Source: Copromyces sp. CBS 386.78
Lineage: Eukaryota; Ascomycota; Sordariomycetes; Sordariales; Sordariaceae
Direction: 5' to 3'
NCBI GenBank assembly: GCA_030685235.1
Contig: MU839091.1
Location: forward strand, 434,001 to 498,000
DNA: 64,000 nt
Part shown: piece after piece, positions 12,100 through 24,104 of the stretch
How the letters are laid out: each line of letters opens with the position of its first letter
Numbering within the stretch: position 1 is the stretch's first letter
The notes under the pieces: generated by a model
Databases searched by the model: none
What the model was told of the DNA's origin: nothing
What the model saw: only the letters and a program-made list of their open reading frames with translations
Made by a program: the position numbers and the translations under genes

Positions 12100-14070
12100 G
12101 CTAAGGACGGGGTTAAATCGGCTATGCGAGCGTTTAAGGCGGCCGAAATATGTTTTAATAATAATATTAAGTAGTTGAATTAAATGAAACTGGATGAGGT
12201 AAGATAGAAGGCGTAATAAGATATAGTAGTTAAAGTCCGAGAGAATTTGAATTGTCGGGAGGAGGAGTTGAAGGAGGTTCGAGAGTATATTAATTAATGC
12301 GGCGAAGAATATGCCGCGGCCGAAGCCGATGCTCTCTCTAAACCTAAGCTTAAGAAGGTTAAAAAGGTTAAAAAAGTTGTTGAAATTCTCGAGGCCGATG
12401 ACGATAATAATAATAATAATGAAGATAAAGATAATGAATTCCCTTTTATTAGAGGTAAAAATAGTAGTAAAAGCGTTAATACTACTATTACCTTCTATTC
12501 TACTCCTTCCCTTATCCTTTTACTTCTCGGTACTATTACCGCTGCCGCCGCCGCTGCCGAGAAGAAGAGGAAGGAAAAGAAGGAGGAGGAGAAGAAGAAG
12601 AAATAGTAGGAGGAGATTAAGAAGGGGGTAAAGGAGTATAATAGATAATTGGAAGTATAGAGGGTTATGGGGGCGAGGTAGAAGGAGGAGGAGGAAGAGA
12701 TTAAAAGGGTTGAAAAGAGGAAGAATATTGAAGATAGGGAGGAGGAGAAGAAAAGGAAGAAGATAATAGAGAAGGATTAGGGGGTAGATGAGGAGGAGGA
12801 TAAGGGGAGCGTAATAGACTTGGAGATAAGAAATGCGATTTGTTGCGTATAGGCTTAGGTAAGTATTAATTTTAAATTGTTAATTAAAGAAATTATTATA
12901 TTTAAGTATTAATATTAATAGTTATAATAGAATAAGCGGAAGGCGGCTTTGGCGGAGCCTATTTCTTAGGACTAGTCCCGGAAATACTAGTTTAAAATTC
13001 TTTCGAAGGATAATTACGATAATAATATATTCGATAGTATAATTTAAGAAGCTATAGATTCGGTACGCGCTAAGGATAAGATAATAAGGGATATCGTTGT
13101 TTAGCAGGTTTTCTTATACTATAAGTACGTTAAGAAGGACGAGAAAGAGGTTAGTATATATTAATAAGATAATATTTACCTTATGTATATTATTTATAAT
13201 TTTATATATATAGAATATTGAAAAAGTATATAGTAAAGTCTAACCCTATAATCCCGAGTATAAGATTGTTCGTAGTATTTTAATAGCGGCTTAGAAGGTA
13301 GAAAAGTATTAGGTTATTGATTGTATGGAGGTTAGTATTTATTTTCTAATTTCGATAGATTCTTCGGAGTTATAGCGAGTTGATATTAGTAATATTAATA
13401 TAGGTAATTCTATAGCGCTATGCCGAGGACCCTTAGTGGAAGGATATATTCGACTATACGGTTTAAAATATTGTGGACCCGGAGAAGTGGCTCCGGGAAA
13501 TGACCGATGTTACTTAGTCTATTGAGAATTTTTTTAAGGTGTAGACGTATATAAATAGTTGTATTAATTATACTAAGTCCTATAAATTAAGTAAATTTTA
13601 TATTGAAGGTTAGTTTAATATTTCAAATTTATAATTTGACTATTGGATAATGATTAATACGGGATGATAAAAATATTTATGAATATAATATATTAAATGG
13701 CCCTATATATACGGGCGAAGAATAAGGAGTTCGCTAAGTGTCCTAGCTTTAACCCAAAGAATGCGGGTTTTAAAGAGAGAAGAGTTCTCTAAGACTTCTA
13801 TAATAATATAATTAAATAATTTAGTAAGTATATTAATTATATTTATAATAATATTAGTAAATATATATTAATAGTAATATAATAATATTCGACGATATTA
13901 CGCCGGCTTATTTTTATTGGATTTACGAAAAGTAAGGCCGCGGTAGGATGCCGGTTAAAAAGAACTAGGCCGATATCGACGTTAATTTAGGTAAGTTCTA
14001 ATATTTAAATATTTAATTTATTAATTTTATATTATATTATTACGGTCTAACCTATTATAATTGTATAGCG
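12100..14070 (+). pseudogene. RIP-degraded multi-exon gene, 5' coding block of the 10-kb element
   Basis: Several stretches read as protein on the plus strand once TAG/TAA are read as CAG/CAA: about 12942-13150, 13215-13330, 13420-13550, 13690-13805 and 13890-13990. They are separated by AT-rich gaps with GTTAGT/GTAAGT-like starts and TAG ends, as expected for introns whose CAG acceptors became TAG (for example 13991-14068). The implied protein is charged and Lys/Glu-rich with no motif I recognise. It may be a separate gene of the element or the 5' part of the block that follows. No intact frame remains. Confidence 0.5.
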
Positions 14071-14979
14071 AAAATAAAATCTAATTGCCCCCCCCCCCTC
14101 CGTTGTTATTAAGCCGGTTAAAAAGCCGTCCTCCTAGTTTCGTAGTGGCCGTACCCCCGAATAGCTGTATTGCCCGCGCCGCCGCCCTATTTTTCTTTGC
14201 TTTTCTTTTTTCTTTTTACTACCGGGATTTTTCGTACTTTGTTTTATATAGTGTTTGTATAGTTTTCGTATTTGTATAATTTTCGTGAGATCTTTATATA
14301 GTTCGTTTTTAGTATTTTAGAGTAGGGGATTTAATAGGTTAATACGTCGAATAATTTTAGTGTTCTTTCTTCCGTCGTTTACTAATACTATATATTTATA
14401 GAATTATTCGTTTTTGGAATTTGTTTTAATCTTTTTAAAGATTACTACTATAATTTAGTAATATATAATAAAAAAGTGTTTAATTTAGTTGTGACTGTAA
14501 TTTCTTATTAAATTTAATTTATTATAGCGCTACGTAATGGGATTGATGTGATAACGCCCCGGCTGGCCGCTATGCGCGGACCCGCCGTTGAAATTAATAA
14601 GTATATTAAGTATTATACTTTTTTAAAATATTATTTATAGGCGGCGGCTAGATGCGGTTGCCTTATTAAATAATTGACGTAATTGTGATACGATATTTTA
14701 ATTTATATTCCGCCGCCGACGATTTGATTAAATTAAATTGTTTTTCCGCTATTATGATTTTAATTTGAAACCTTTTATTCTAGACTATTGTATACTATTT
14801 CTATCGATTAATTCGATATATAATGAAAATTGTATTACTATATCTATTTTAATTATTTAGTATATTTTTATTAATGTAATATCTTCGATTTTAGCGCGCT
14901 TTTTAACGCCGTTAATATTATTCGCTTCGTTAAATATTTCTATTTACTAAGTCTGAATTTAATTTTAGTTTAGTCCGTG

Positions 14980-17900
14980 CCCCCTTCTTCCCGTTTTGAA
15001 AAACGATTGGGTTTTTATTTGTTTATTTAAATCCTAGTGCCCTGTAATTATTAAAACCCGTTGCTAGTATATTTGCTCTAAGAGGAAAAGGTATATATAA
15101 TATTATCCGCTGCGAAGTTCGTAAGATTAAAGAGGCCCGGAAGAAGAGAGTTCGGTATGACGACGATAATGATGAAGATGGCTCGGTTTCGTACTATTAG
15201 TAGCCTCTTTTTCGTAGGCGGTTACAATTCGGATTAGACGACTGAGATGATTAAGATGATAATTAAACTGGCCTATCGAATTTTGTAGCCGATACCGACT
15301 ATAATAATCTAAATGACGCGGATTCCGATAGTATCGACTATGGATTGGTATGTCGTTGTATATTTTTATTAAATACCTTTTCTGTTTATGTAATTACCGT
15401 TAATTAGTATATGATTATTAAATAGGTAGTTGGTTATAACGACGACGATAACGACGATAATAAAGATATTATAATGCTAGAAGTCTGTTCTAGTTATATT
15501 AGCATCCTTATTGAGGATGAAGATTTTTTAGAAGACGAAGACGATGAAGATGAAATTAATAAGGAAGAGGTAATATTTGCCGAGCGGTTGCTTCGTATTG
15601 CGTTGGGTGTTCTTCCCAAATCCGATAACGATAATAACCTTCCGGATTTCGTCGACTATTAGGATATTGGCTAAGCCGATAATTATGCCGACGAGGTTGG
15701 TATTGACGACTTGGAGAGTTTATCCGGATTGGAGCTAGAGTTTGAGTTAGAGTTTTAGCTAGAGTTTTAATTAGAGATAGAGATAGAGTTATATATACGA
15801 ATTGCGGATATATTATATTAGTTAGTGTATGAAAACTTTTCGAGGTTAGAGTTGATAAAGTTTGAGTGTAAGGAGTGTGTTGAGCTGATAGATTTCTAAT
15901 TTTTGTAGGGGTTATATTGTATTATTTATAGTATTTCGAGGTAGTAGTATTCGGTTTAGTGTAATATTTTTAGGGTTTTGAATAGCGATGAGGTTAATAT
16001 TATGCTTAAGAGTTTAAATATATTTAAACGCTGTGTACGAGAGTACTTCTTGTATATTAATATACGTATTATTAAAAACTTCTTGTTGTAACCTATTAGT
16101 TTATTGTTATTGCGGAAATATATAGTAAGGATGAGTAAGGAGAAGCCTATTTAGGATCTTTATATTTTTAACCCAGTCGATATATATTGTCGCTTCTTAT
16201 AGTTACGTTTGAAGGGTAAAATGTATTTCGGTATAGTTAAGTTAGTCGATAGGTTTAGTAAGGTATAGTATAGTTTTTAATGGGTTGGTTTTATTTGTAT
16301 TACGAATGGCTAGTTTGTATATTATTTTATTATTGCTGAGAAGATTGAGTTGGAGCTTGTTTTCCCTGGCGATATGGTAGAATTTGAATGCGTATATTTC
16401 GTATGTTAAGTTTGTTATGGTACGGGACGAGGTTATTACGGTTAGGTGTAAGGAGTTTTTTGGGATTAGTGTTAGTCTTTAAGATTTTTGGGGATTGTTT
16501 GCTATTTTTATTCTTTTTATTCTAGATTTATTAGCACTAGTAAATAGCTTATTCTATTGTCCGTTAAGATTGTTAAAAGGGATTATATTATCTTGTTCGT
16601 GTTGAAGGTGTTTATAGTAGATGGTTTGGTTAAATTTGGCAAGTTCTATCCTAATATTATTAACGAAATACGTAAGGATAATATTATTAATAGAGAATTC
16701 GTTCTAGTATTAAATTTTATAGAATATATTAATTCGGTTAGTATTTGTAGGCGTATCGATATTAAATTCGATTATACGTTTAAAAGCTATGTGGAATTTG
16801 ATAATAATTTTACTTTAGCGCCTTATTTATATATCCGACGAGTAGTGTTTAATATCGATAGAGTTGTAAAGCTGGTATATAAAGTATTGTTAGTTCTTAG
16901 TTTGCTAGAAGTGTAATATTTCAGTTAATAGGTATTGGTAGATACTTTCGTACGTTAAAAGTATGGCATTATATACTCTATATTAATATTTGATTATAAC
17001 GATGGCTTCGGATTATATTATTCGATATATAAATTTATTATAGGATATTATATTTAGATTGTAACTTTCCCTCGGTTCGAGTATATTAAGTAGGGTAATG
17101 TTTTGTCTGTTACGCTTGGCCCGTATAGGTTTAATTTCGAAGATATAATATAATATTTTGAATTGTTGGGAATATTCGATAAAAGGTATAGCTTTATAAT
17201 TAATAGTGAATAGGTAAGTAAATATTGGGTTAAAATTGAAACGAAGTTTAATTTTGAATAATTATAGGGTATAATTAATTAGTATATATATTTAGATTCA
17301 ATTATGTGTATTGATTATTGCTTTTATTAGAAATATGTTTTAATAGAATGAGAATAGCGGTATATTTAATTTAACGGCCAATTTTAATTGTTGCGAGTAT
17401 GAAGTACCGGCGGATAAGTGTGGTAATATTAGTATATTATTTAATTTTAGAGGATATATCGAGATAATATACTTTCGCTACTATTTTAGTAGTTTACGAA
17501 GGGTAGGTTAGTGTAAAATATTCGGGATTGATTATAGTATATTATAAGATTTATTAGTTATTCGCTATATTGTACCCGTATTCGATTTGATATGTTGCCG
17601 GCCGGCCGATTCTATATATTTGGAATTCGCTAGTATTACGAATTTAATTAATTAGTTATTGAAGGACGCGGCCTTGTAGCCGACTACTATAATTAAGTAT
17701 ATTAGAGTTTTGAGGTAAATATTATTCTATCCGGGTTGGTAGCGTATTTAACCTCTTTATAGAATATTATTCTATACTCTATAAGAATATATTCGATAGT
17801 TAATCTTAATTGTAATTATTTTTCGATTATAGTTAAAGGATATTGATTTGAAGGTGCTGTTCGTCCGGTAAATGAAGGTTGTATTTAATTTAGTTAGTTT

Positions 17901-19270
17901 GTAAGTAAGCGAGTTGGAATACGATTAAGAGATTGGCCGTTTTATTAAAGATTGTGAGCGAGTTATTAATATATTAATAATAATTTTGATATATGTGGTG
18001 AAAATTAATGTCCTTTTATCGAGTCCCTATTTCGACGAAGAGTAACGGTTGTATAATTACTTTTATATGATAATCCGTATTAGTCGACGGTTATTTTAAT
18101 TATTATACAAGGCCGCGGCGGAAGTAATAAAATTAGTATTAAAAGGTAGTGCCGTTACTAATATTAGGAAACGTCGCGCCGGTTAAGTATTACCCGGTAT
18201 TATACTTGCTAGTTTTCGATTAGGCTCCTATACGAATTCTCCTATAAGTTAAACTCCGATTCTTAAGGACGAATTTAAACTTACCGGTGTTATACGGCCG
18301 GATAAAAGTAATATAAATATTGCCGATAATATTAATGTCGGTACGTTTATTGTAGTTTAAAAGGCTATTAAATATTAGCAATAGGCTGCGAAACCGAATG
18401 TTTATTTTGGGTAGTATTATATCGAGGTATTTCGCCGGTATAGTATAGTATTATTATTAATAATATTGGTTGGCGAGTTTAAATATAAGTAAATTCTAAA
18501 TTCTTTTCGTCTTTAAATATTAGTGTGTTGGAAGTTATTGTTTTATAATATGGAATTGTATTTAATAGAATTGATTAGTGCGTAGGCGGTATAAGTATAT
18601 TAATATAGTATTAATACGGCGTTGTATTAATATATAATATAATAAATGATTTATAAGTTATAATATTGATACGTCGATACGGAGTCTAGTTCCGTCAAAT
18701 TAAGTTAGTACTATTTTAACCCTATATATAATATTTATATACTATCTAGCCGGAAATTACTAATAGTTATTGTATAAAGTATAGAAGACGATTATTATTC
18801 GCTAAAATTATATAGAATTAGAAAAGGATTGTTTGTTATATAAGAATATTATATAAATAGCGCGTTTATTAGTTCTAAGTAGTTTTAACGACGATAAGCC
18901 TAAGTTGAGTGCGCGTTTTCAACGGCTAGTATCCTTTATACCGACCCTATTTATATTATTTATAGTTTTACTAGATAATATTCAATTAGATAATACTTTA
19001 TTTGATGCCTCGTTGGACGATGCTATACCGGATGCTTATAATGATAATGACGATGCCGATAATCCGATAAGGGCGATACTGACTATAGGTAATAATAAAC
19101 ATATTGATCCCGCTGTAATCGCTAGAGTTAAAGAAATTGTATGTAAGGTACGGGGCCTCCTTGTACGTAAAAAGCAGATATTAAGGGGGTTTAAATCCCT
19201 TTTGCGACGCGTATATTGCGAGGAATACGGTTGTAATATTATCGTTTCGGGTAATTTATATATTAAATAG
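14980..19270 (+). pseudogene. RIP-degraded large transposase-like gene
   Basis: Long plus-strand stretches are open except for TAG/TAA codons at positions where CAG/CAA fit. Landmarks are an acidic Asp-rich N-terminal block (15130-15700), a central block near 15850-16450, a block at 16990-17210 with a DGFGL start and a VTLGP motif followed by an Asn-Phe-Glu-Asp step, and a block at 17590-18470 with a conserved-looking L-x-x-L-L-K-D-A and an FYPGWQRIQ-like motif. The last open stretch is 18905-19270. From memory this order resembles the large transposase-like proteins of Plavaka/KDZ/Tnp2-type elements in fungal genomes. That is a tentative family inference, not a database result. Introns are suggested by GTAAGT...TAG pairs. 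Non-functional as it stands. Confidence 0.55.
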
Positions 19271-19923
19271 TAGAAGAGAGTTTCGTTTAATAATAGGTAT
19301 GTGTTAACTTTATTACCTAAATATAGTTATATTCTAATAGGGATAGTTCTGTTTCTATTCGCTGGCGTGTGTTCTACTGGGGCACTTTTATTATATATCG
19401 ACGGTTGGATGTAGTTGGCTATAAATGTATTAAGCGCGTTCGATTGGAGTATATTTTTACGTACGACGTAGAGTTTGGTACGTATTTACTAAGCGCCGCG
19501 GCTAGATTTAAAAGTTTATATTGATAGATTTCGTCGTTTGTAACGGATAGTGTACTATTGCGACTAATATATTACGTATTGTAGGGTTATAGGGAAGTGT
19601 ATTCTCGAATAAGCTAGTCTTTGTATTCTTAGTAGTTAAGCCGGTTAACGCCGGCGATGATAGCCCGGATTTGTTAACCGGTTTCCCTATAATACGTATT
19701 ATTAAAGCCGATGGAGTTGCCGCTAGTAGCGCTTAATACCCGGACGATTCCGCGGAGGATATTATCGGCCTTCCGGCGCTCTATAGGGATATATTATATA
19801 TAGTACTATTTAATAAATTTATAGACCGGCCGATATAAATAGATAAAACGGTAGAGTTTACAAACGATAGCCGTTTATTCTTCGTAAATTAGCGTATGTA
19901 GTTCGTATAATAATATAATTAAG

Positions 19924-20071
19924 TGCGGGGCGGAGGATAGCCGGGGCGGAGGAGGAGCCGGAGGAGTTAGGAGTTGGGTAGGAGCCGGGGAGCCGGGGAG
20001 TTAGGTAGGAGTTAGGCAGGAGCCGGGGAGGAGCCGGGGAGCTAGGTAGGAGTTAGGAAGTTGAAGAAGGC
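19924..20071 (+). repeat. GC-rich purine tandem repeat inside the AT-rich island
   Basis: Irregular tandem units of AGCCGGGG, GGAGGAG and GTTAGGTAGGA run for about 150 bp on the plus strand. The tract has almost no CpA on the plus strand and few CpA on the minus strand, so it would be a poor RIP target. That may be why a GC-rich block survives inside an otherwise AT-rich element. Confidence 0.75.
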
Positions 20072-20397
20072 GTATATAGACTGTACGTGATTGGGTATAT
20101 AGGTATTCTTGCCGGTTTATTATTATTAACAGTTTATTATTATTAACGGTTTATCCTATTAATAGTTGTTTAATATAATTAGAAATTTCGTTAATTAGTT
20201 TGTTAGTTAACTGCTAATTTAGTAAATTCGTGAATGCTTATACTATTTATAGTATTATTAACCTTATTAACAAATTTTAAGTAAGTAAGTTTATAATTTT
20301 AATTATTAGTTGTATAAATAGTTTATAGTATTAATAATTTATCGTTTTAATAGTTATTTGTTTTGTAAGTTACTTGTATTTATTATTAATTTATTAA

Positions 20398-20589
20398 GTT
20401 AATATTTTTATTAATAGTAGAATTGCCTAACTGTTTATAGAGTTAGTTAATATTTTTGTTAATAGTAGAATTACCTAATTGCTTATAGAGTTAGTTAATA
20501 CTTTTATTAATAGTAGAACTGCCCAATTGTTTATGGAGTTAGCTGATACTTTTGTTAATAGTAGAATTGGCCAATTGCTTATACTATTA
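20398..20589 (+). repeat. Four tandem copies of a 48-bp unit
   Basis: Units start at 20398, 20446, 20494 and 20542, exactly 48 bp apart. Each carries the core TTAATAGTAGAA followed by a TGCCTAACTGTTTAT-like half. The units differ by a few changes, mostly C/T. The array lies near the right end of the large element and may be part of its subterminal structure. Confidence 0.85.
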
Positions 20590-21029
20590 ACCGTTTGATG
20601 ATTAATTGAATAAAGATAATTTAATAGTTTATTAAATTAATAGCCTAAAATTTTAAATTAGCTTAGTTAAAGTTTAGACATTTTAGATAGTTTGTGCTTT
20701 TGACCACGTATTAACGGTTCTTCAACGGTTTCCCACCCCCTACCCAAATCCCCTAAGGACTTGAGGTATTTACAAGTTGACAGTGTGTTTCATGAACTAT
20801 GACTTGATGGTAGACATGTCGAGGGATATCGGGTAGTGTACACTAAATGAAGAGAATGTATAATAACAATACTCCCTCAATAACCAACCAAATAAACATT
20901 ATAATCAAAGTTATTCACTCCTCCAACGCCACGCAATGACCCAGCCAGATTACCTTTTACACCAACCATCCACCCACCCATAACAGTAGACAACATACCC
21001 ATTACACTTCATCACATTATAATCACGAA

Positions 21030-22874
21030 TCATGACCTCTTAGCCCCAACACCCATCTCCTCCCCGCCGAACTCCTCCCACTCATCCAACCCGGACCAAC
21101 CCCTTGATCCTCCGGGAGAATTATACGTGCCCGCACCCATCTTCCTCCCCACCCAAATCCCCAACGCCGTCAGTCCGCTCGCTACCAAAAACCACCCCTC
21201 AAACCACCGATCCACAAACCCGGGCTCCAACGCGCTCTCCAGCGCATCCCCCACTGACCTCCCCACCTCCCTAGGCAAATTACTTCGGAGTAGCAACGCC
21301 GAGCTGATCACGTACGTAGCCGCAATTTGGGCTGTGAGCAATGCTAGGTTCGCCTGCGCTTGGTACAGCAGACCGGGCATCCACTTGGCGAAGATGCGGA
21401 AGGTTACGATAACAGAATTGGCTGATCCAAGGAGGATCACGCCGGACAGGAAAAAGGAGATTTGGCGCGCCCAGGCTACTTGATCTAGTTTCGGGTCCCA
21501 GTGTTTTGCCAGGAGGGAGAGGAAGCGGTTTATAGGGTCTGTGGAGGAGAATGTACTACTACTCCCTGTAGATTCTGAGAGGGTGGATGAGGAGAAGAAG
21601 AGGAGGGAAAAAAGGGAGTAGTTATTTCTTCGGAGCGTGGTTAGCGTCGTGGCGAGAACGCGGTAGATGCAGTAGAGGCTGAAGATGTAGGAAGGTAAAG
21701 ACAGGAGACGGCCGAGGGGTGTACCGTCGCGGGCGTGGGCGGCTTGCCGAGTGCGTAGGATGGAGAGCGATGAGGAGAGGTTAGATTCCATTGTTTCGAG
21801 GCCCGAGATTTCCATTTGCAGGGACTTGATCTCGGCTGCTTCTGCTGAGGAGCCGGTAGCTATGCCCTTGAGGGAGCCGAGCATTTTGCCGACTAGACTG
21901 CTGCCGTTACTTCCAGTGTTGTGATGGCTGGAAGCTGAAGCTTCTGCTCGTCTGGCGACCTTGTCCCGGAGAGAGCGCAGACGATGTCGCTTGGTGGCTA
22001 ACATCTCGCTCGTTGCGTCCAGCCCAGCTTGCTTGCGCGCAATATCCGTATCGGTAATGGGCCGCTTGCGAAAGGCCCGGTTATCGGCGAAAGTGTGCCA
22101 GGGGCTCGAGACGCTGGCGAAGCCGGAGAGCGAAGCCATGAGCAGAATGCCGATGACACCTATGCGCTCAAGGCACGCGCGCGAGAGCCTGCCGCCCACG
22201 AGAACGTCGCCCACGGATTCGGCTTTGGCCTCGGCCCGGCCGATAGTCAGCGCGGTGCTGTCGAACCCGGCCCCGTCGCTGCTGGCTATCCCCCACAGGT
22301 ACTCGGTCCCGTCGGGACGGGGCACCGCTTTGCCTAGAGACCAGAAAACGAAGAGCCAGCCGCCGAAGCCGAGGAGTTGCAGCATCCAGGCGATGCGTGG
22401 TACGCGTCCCTTGGCTGTGCGCTGGAAGGTGGCCAGGCTGGATACGATGGACTGCAGCTCGAGGAAGGGTATGAGGACCACGAGCATGAAGAGGAGCGTC
22501 GGTACCGTAAAGCGCAATGCTATGGCGCGGGCTTCGGGACTGACGAGGTCCGAGATTTCGGCCAGGATGAGCTCTCCGAGCACGGAAGCCAGGCCTATCG
22601 TAGCGGAGAACGTCATGGCGGCTACTCGCCGGCGCATCGATCGGGCCCCGCGCTCGGCGTGCGCTTGTTGGAGACTCGGAGGCGCCGAGGGAGGCAGGTA
22701 GTGGCCTTCGCCATCGTCGCGGTCGTCTTGTACGCGGGAGAGCCTCGGGAAGACCTTGCCGGCGACTACCGAGCTAACAATGGCAAAGGTAGCGATGAAT
22801 GGCGAAAGGGAGAATAAGGTGCTGATGGGCGAGGCGGGGATGGGCGCCCCGCAGGAGTCGACGCCGCAGGACAT
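21030..22874 (-). CDS. GPHR / ABA-GPCR-like multi-pass membrane protein (Golgi pH regulator family)
   Basis: 614 aa, one exon. The GPHR N-terminal region has hydrophobic segments near residues 18-40, 85-107 and 118-140, then two more around 165-183 and 245-262. The family hallmark is the segment ERIGVIGILLMASLSGFASV followed by SSPW. A long polar, coiled-coil-like stretch (about 270-390) containing an inserted Ser/Gly-rich piece follows, then the C-terminal ABA-GPCR-like half with about four more hydrophobic segments. In animals GPHR acts as a Golgi anion channel/pH regulator, and plant GTG1/2 are relatives; the fungal role is inferred. The protein is longer than the ~455-aa animal forms because of the polar linker and a Ser-rich insert near residue 440. 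Its 3' end lies 290 bp from the edge of the RIP island, yet the coding sequence shows no damage. Confidence 0.88.
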   Translation of the reverse strand: MSCGVDSCGAPIPASPISTLFSLSPFIATFAIVSSVVAGKVFPRLSRVQDDRDDGEGHYLPPSAPPSLQQAHAERGARSMRRRVAAMTFSATIGLASVLGELILAEISDLVSPEARAIALRFTVPTLLFMLVVLIPFLELQSIVSSLATFQRTAKGRVPRIAWMLQLLGFGGWLFVFWSLGKAVPRPDGTEYLWGIASSDGAGFDSTALTIGRAEAKAESVGDVLVGGRLSRACLERIGVIGILLMASLSGFASVSSPWHTFADNRAFRKRPITDTDIARKQAGLDATSEMLATKRHRLRSLRDKVARRAEASASSHHNTGSNGSSLVGKMLGSLKGIATGSSAEAAEIKSLQMEISGLETMESNLSSSLSILRTRQAAHARDGTPLGRLLSLPSYIFSLYCIYRVLATTLTTLRRNNYSLFSLLFFSSSTLSESTGSSSTFSSTDPINRFLSLLAKHWDPKLDQVAWARQISFFLSGVILLGSANSVIVTFRIFAKWMPGLLYQAQANLALLTAQIAATYVISSALLLRSNLPREVGRSVGDALESALEPGFVDRWFEGWFLVASGLTALGIWVGRKMGAGTYNSPGGSRGWSGLDEWEEFGGEEMGVGAKRS

Positions 22875-24104
22875 TGGAACTGCGGTCGGTGTGTACGGAT
22901 GGTGATGTTGGGATGGTAAACTTCAATACGTAGTCGGCGTATGTCGAGCGCAAACTTCCTCTGCCCTTCTCGTCCTCCTCTCTTGCGGTCGTCAGATGGT
23001 TATTTCGATCGTCTTTATGAGAAAGTAGCCGTAGTGGCAAAGCGGATCCAGAGGTCGATGCCAGGCTCGGTCGGCATCGTGTGTTTGTGTCTTTCAGCTT
23101 GCTTTGCAAGTTAGTCGTCGAGATCCAGGCCGGAGGTAATCAGGTGTTTTGTCGGCCCCTCGAATCTCTGATACTCTTAGGATGTAAGCGGTTGACTCAG
23201 CTGTGGTGAGGTTCAAGGTCGATGTACGGAAGTGTGCATGGTGAGGTGGTTCAGGTTGCTGTGACGTTTAGAACGGGATCCATACTAACAGATGACGAAT
23301 TGCCCCTGCCTGCAGAAACAGAAAGGTCCAGTACATGCGCTAAAGCGCAGCTACCTAGGCACCACCCCAGTTTTCCCCGGCTCCAAAATGAGACAGCGGG
23401 GTGCACCCCCTATTTGCGGTTCTTTGCACGCCTGCCAGGGCTTGTATCTTTCCCCACACCCCCACCGTTGTTGTGAACGGCAATTGGAGCCTCTCCACGA
23501 ACAGTGTGCCCCCACATCAAGATCAGATCTCATTTTCCATAACATTGGACTCCCGTTCCTCGTTTCATGTTAACAGATCATGGCAGGCACAGAGTGAAGA
23601 GACTTATGGGGAGGCAGGGAGAAAGTGGTAGATATTGGGTGGAGATTTATGTTTGGGTAAGATGATGATTACTCGGCAAAAGCTCTGTGGCCTATGCCTA
23701 TTAGACACCTTGTTCTAGGTCCAAAACAATAGCAGGTCAAGAGTGTGACGCTGTCGTCTCCCTTATACTCCGGCTCTATGCAGTCTAGGAACACATCTCT
23801 GACTCCTACTAACTAGTCCGGTATAGCAAAGAGGACCGTTTCACAAGCCCACTGTTGATGTAAACGTCCCTGAAGGGGGCCACCTGAGCACCTTCAGGGC
23901 CTTTGATAACGATGCTGGCTGATTTATGCTTAATGTATGGCATGGCCGAAAGAAATCCCGTGGTCAAAACCCAGCACCGCTGCAAACTGGGTGGGTATCA
24001 TCTGGTAAGATCCTCCCCTGTTCATTATCTCAGTTATGCTCTGTAGCTTCCTTCGCAGCTCGAATAGCCAGACCTCATTGTCTGGCCTTGTCGCTTGTTC
24101 GCCC
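22875..24104. other. Intergenic between GPHR and the universal stress protein
   Basis: This holds the upstream region of the GPHR gene (minus strand) and the 3' flank of the USP gene (minus strand). The short frames on both strands overlap and resemble no family. Nothing else can be supported. Confidence 0.5.

Larger units (their letters stand above)
10569..20740 (+). mobile_element. 10.2-kb RIP-degraded DNA transposon (AT-rich island)
   Basis: Composition switches sharply to AT-rich at about 10.59 kb and back at about 20.70 kb. The two edges look like short inverted ends: the left reads GGGGGTGGTAAACC and the reverse complement of the right reads GGGGGTGGGAAACC. An AACCGT-type word recurs near both edges in opposite orientation (about 10613, 10637, 10849, 11262, 11277 on the left; about 20109, 20147, 20714, 20725 on the right), like subterminal transposase-binding repeats. 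CpA is almost absent on the plus strand, and reading TAG/TAA as CAG/CAA reveals long plus-strand coding blocks. No clear target-site duplication was found, so the exact ends are tentative. Nested insertions are possible. Confidence 0.72.

Noticed and set aside
12000..12640. Poly-Pro, poly-Leu and poly-Arg frames in the RIP island as real proteins
   Set aside because: They are off-frame readings of repetitive GC-rich remnants. The coherent reading frame is the one that needs TAG/TAA read as Gln.
10569..20740. The AT-rich island as a centromere or mitochondrial insertion
   Set aside because: It has plus-strand coding blocks with introns, candidate inverted ends and CpA-specific depletion with CpG retained, which fits a RIP-mutated transposon better.
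22029..22817. Plus-strand frames of up to 246 codons opposite the GPHR gene
   Set aside because: Antisense shadows of a GC-rich conserved coding sequence.
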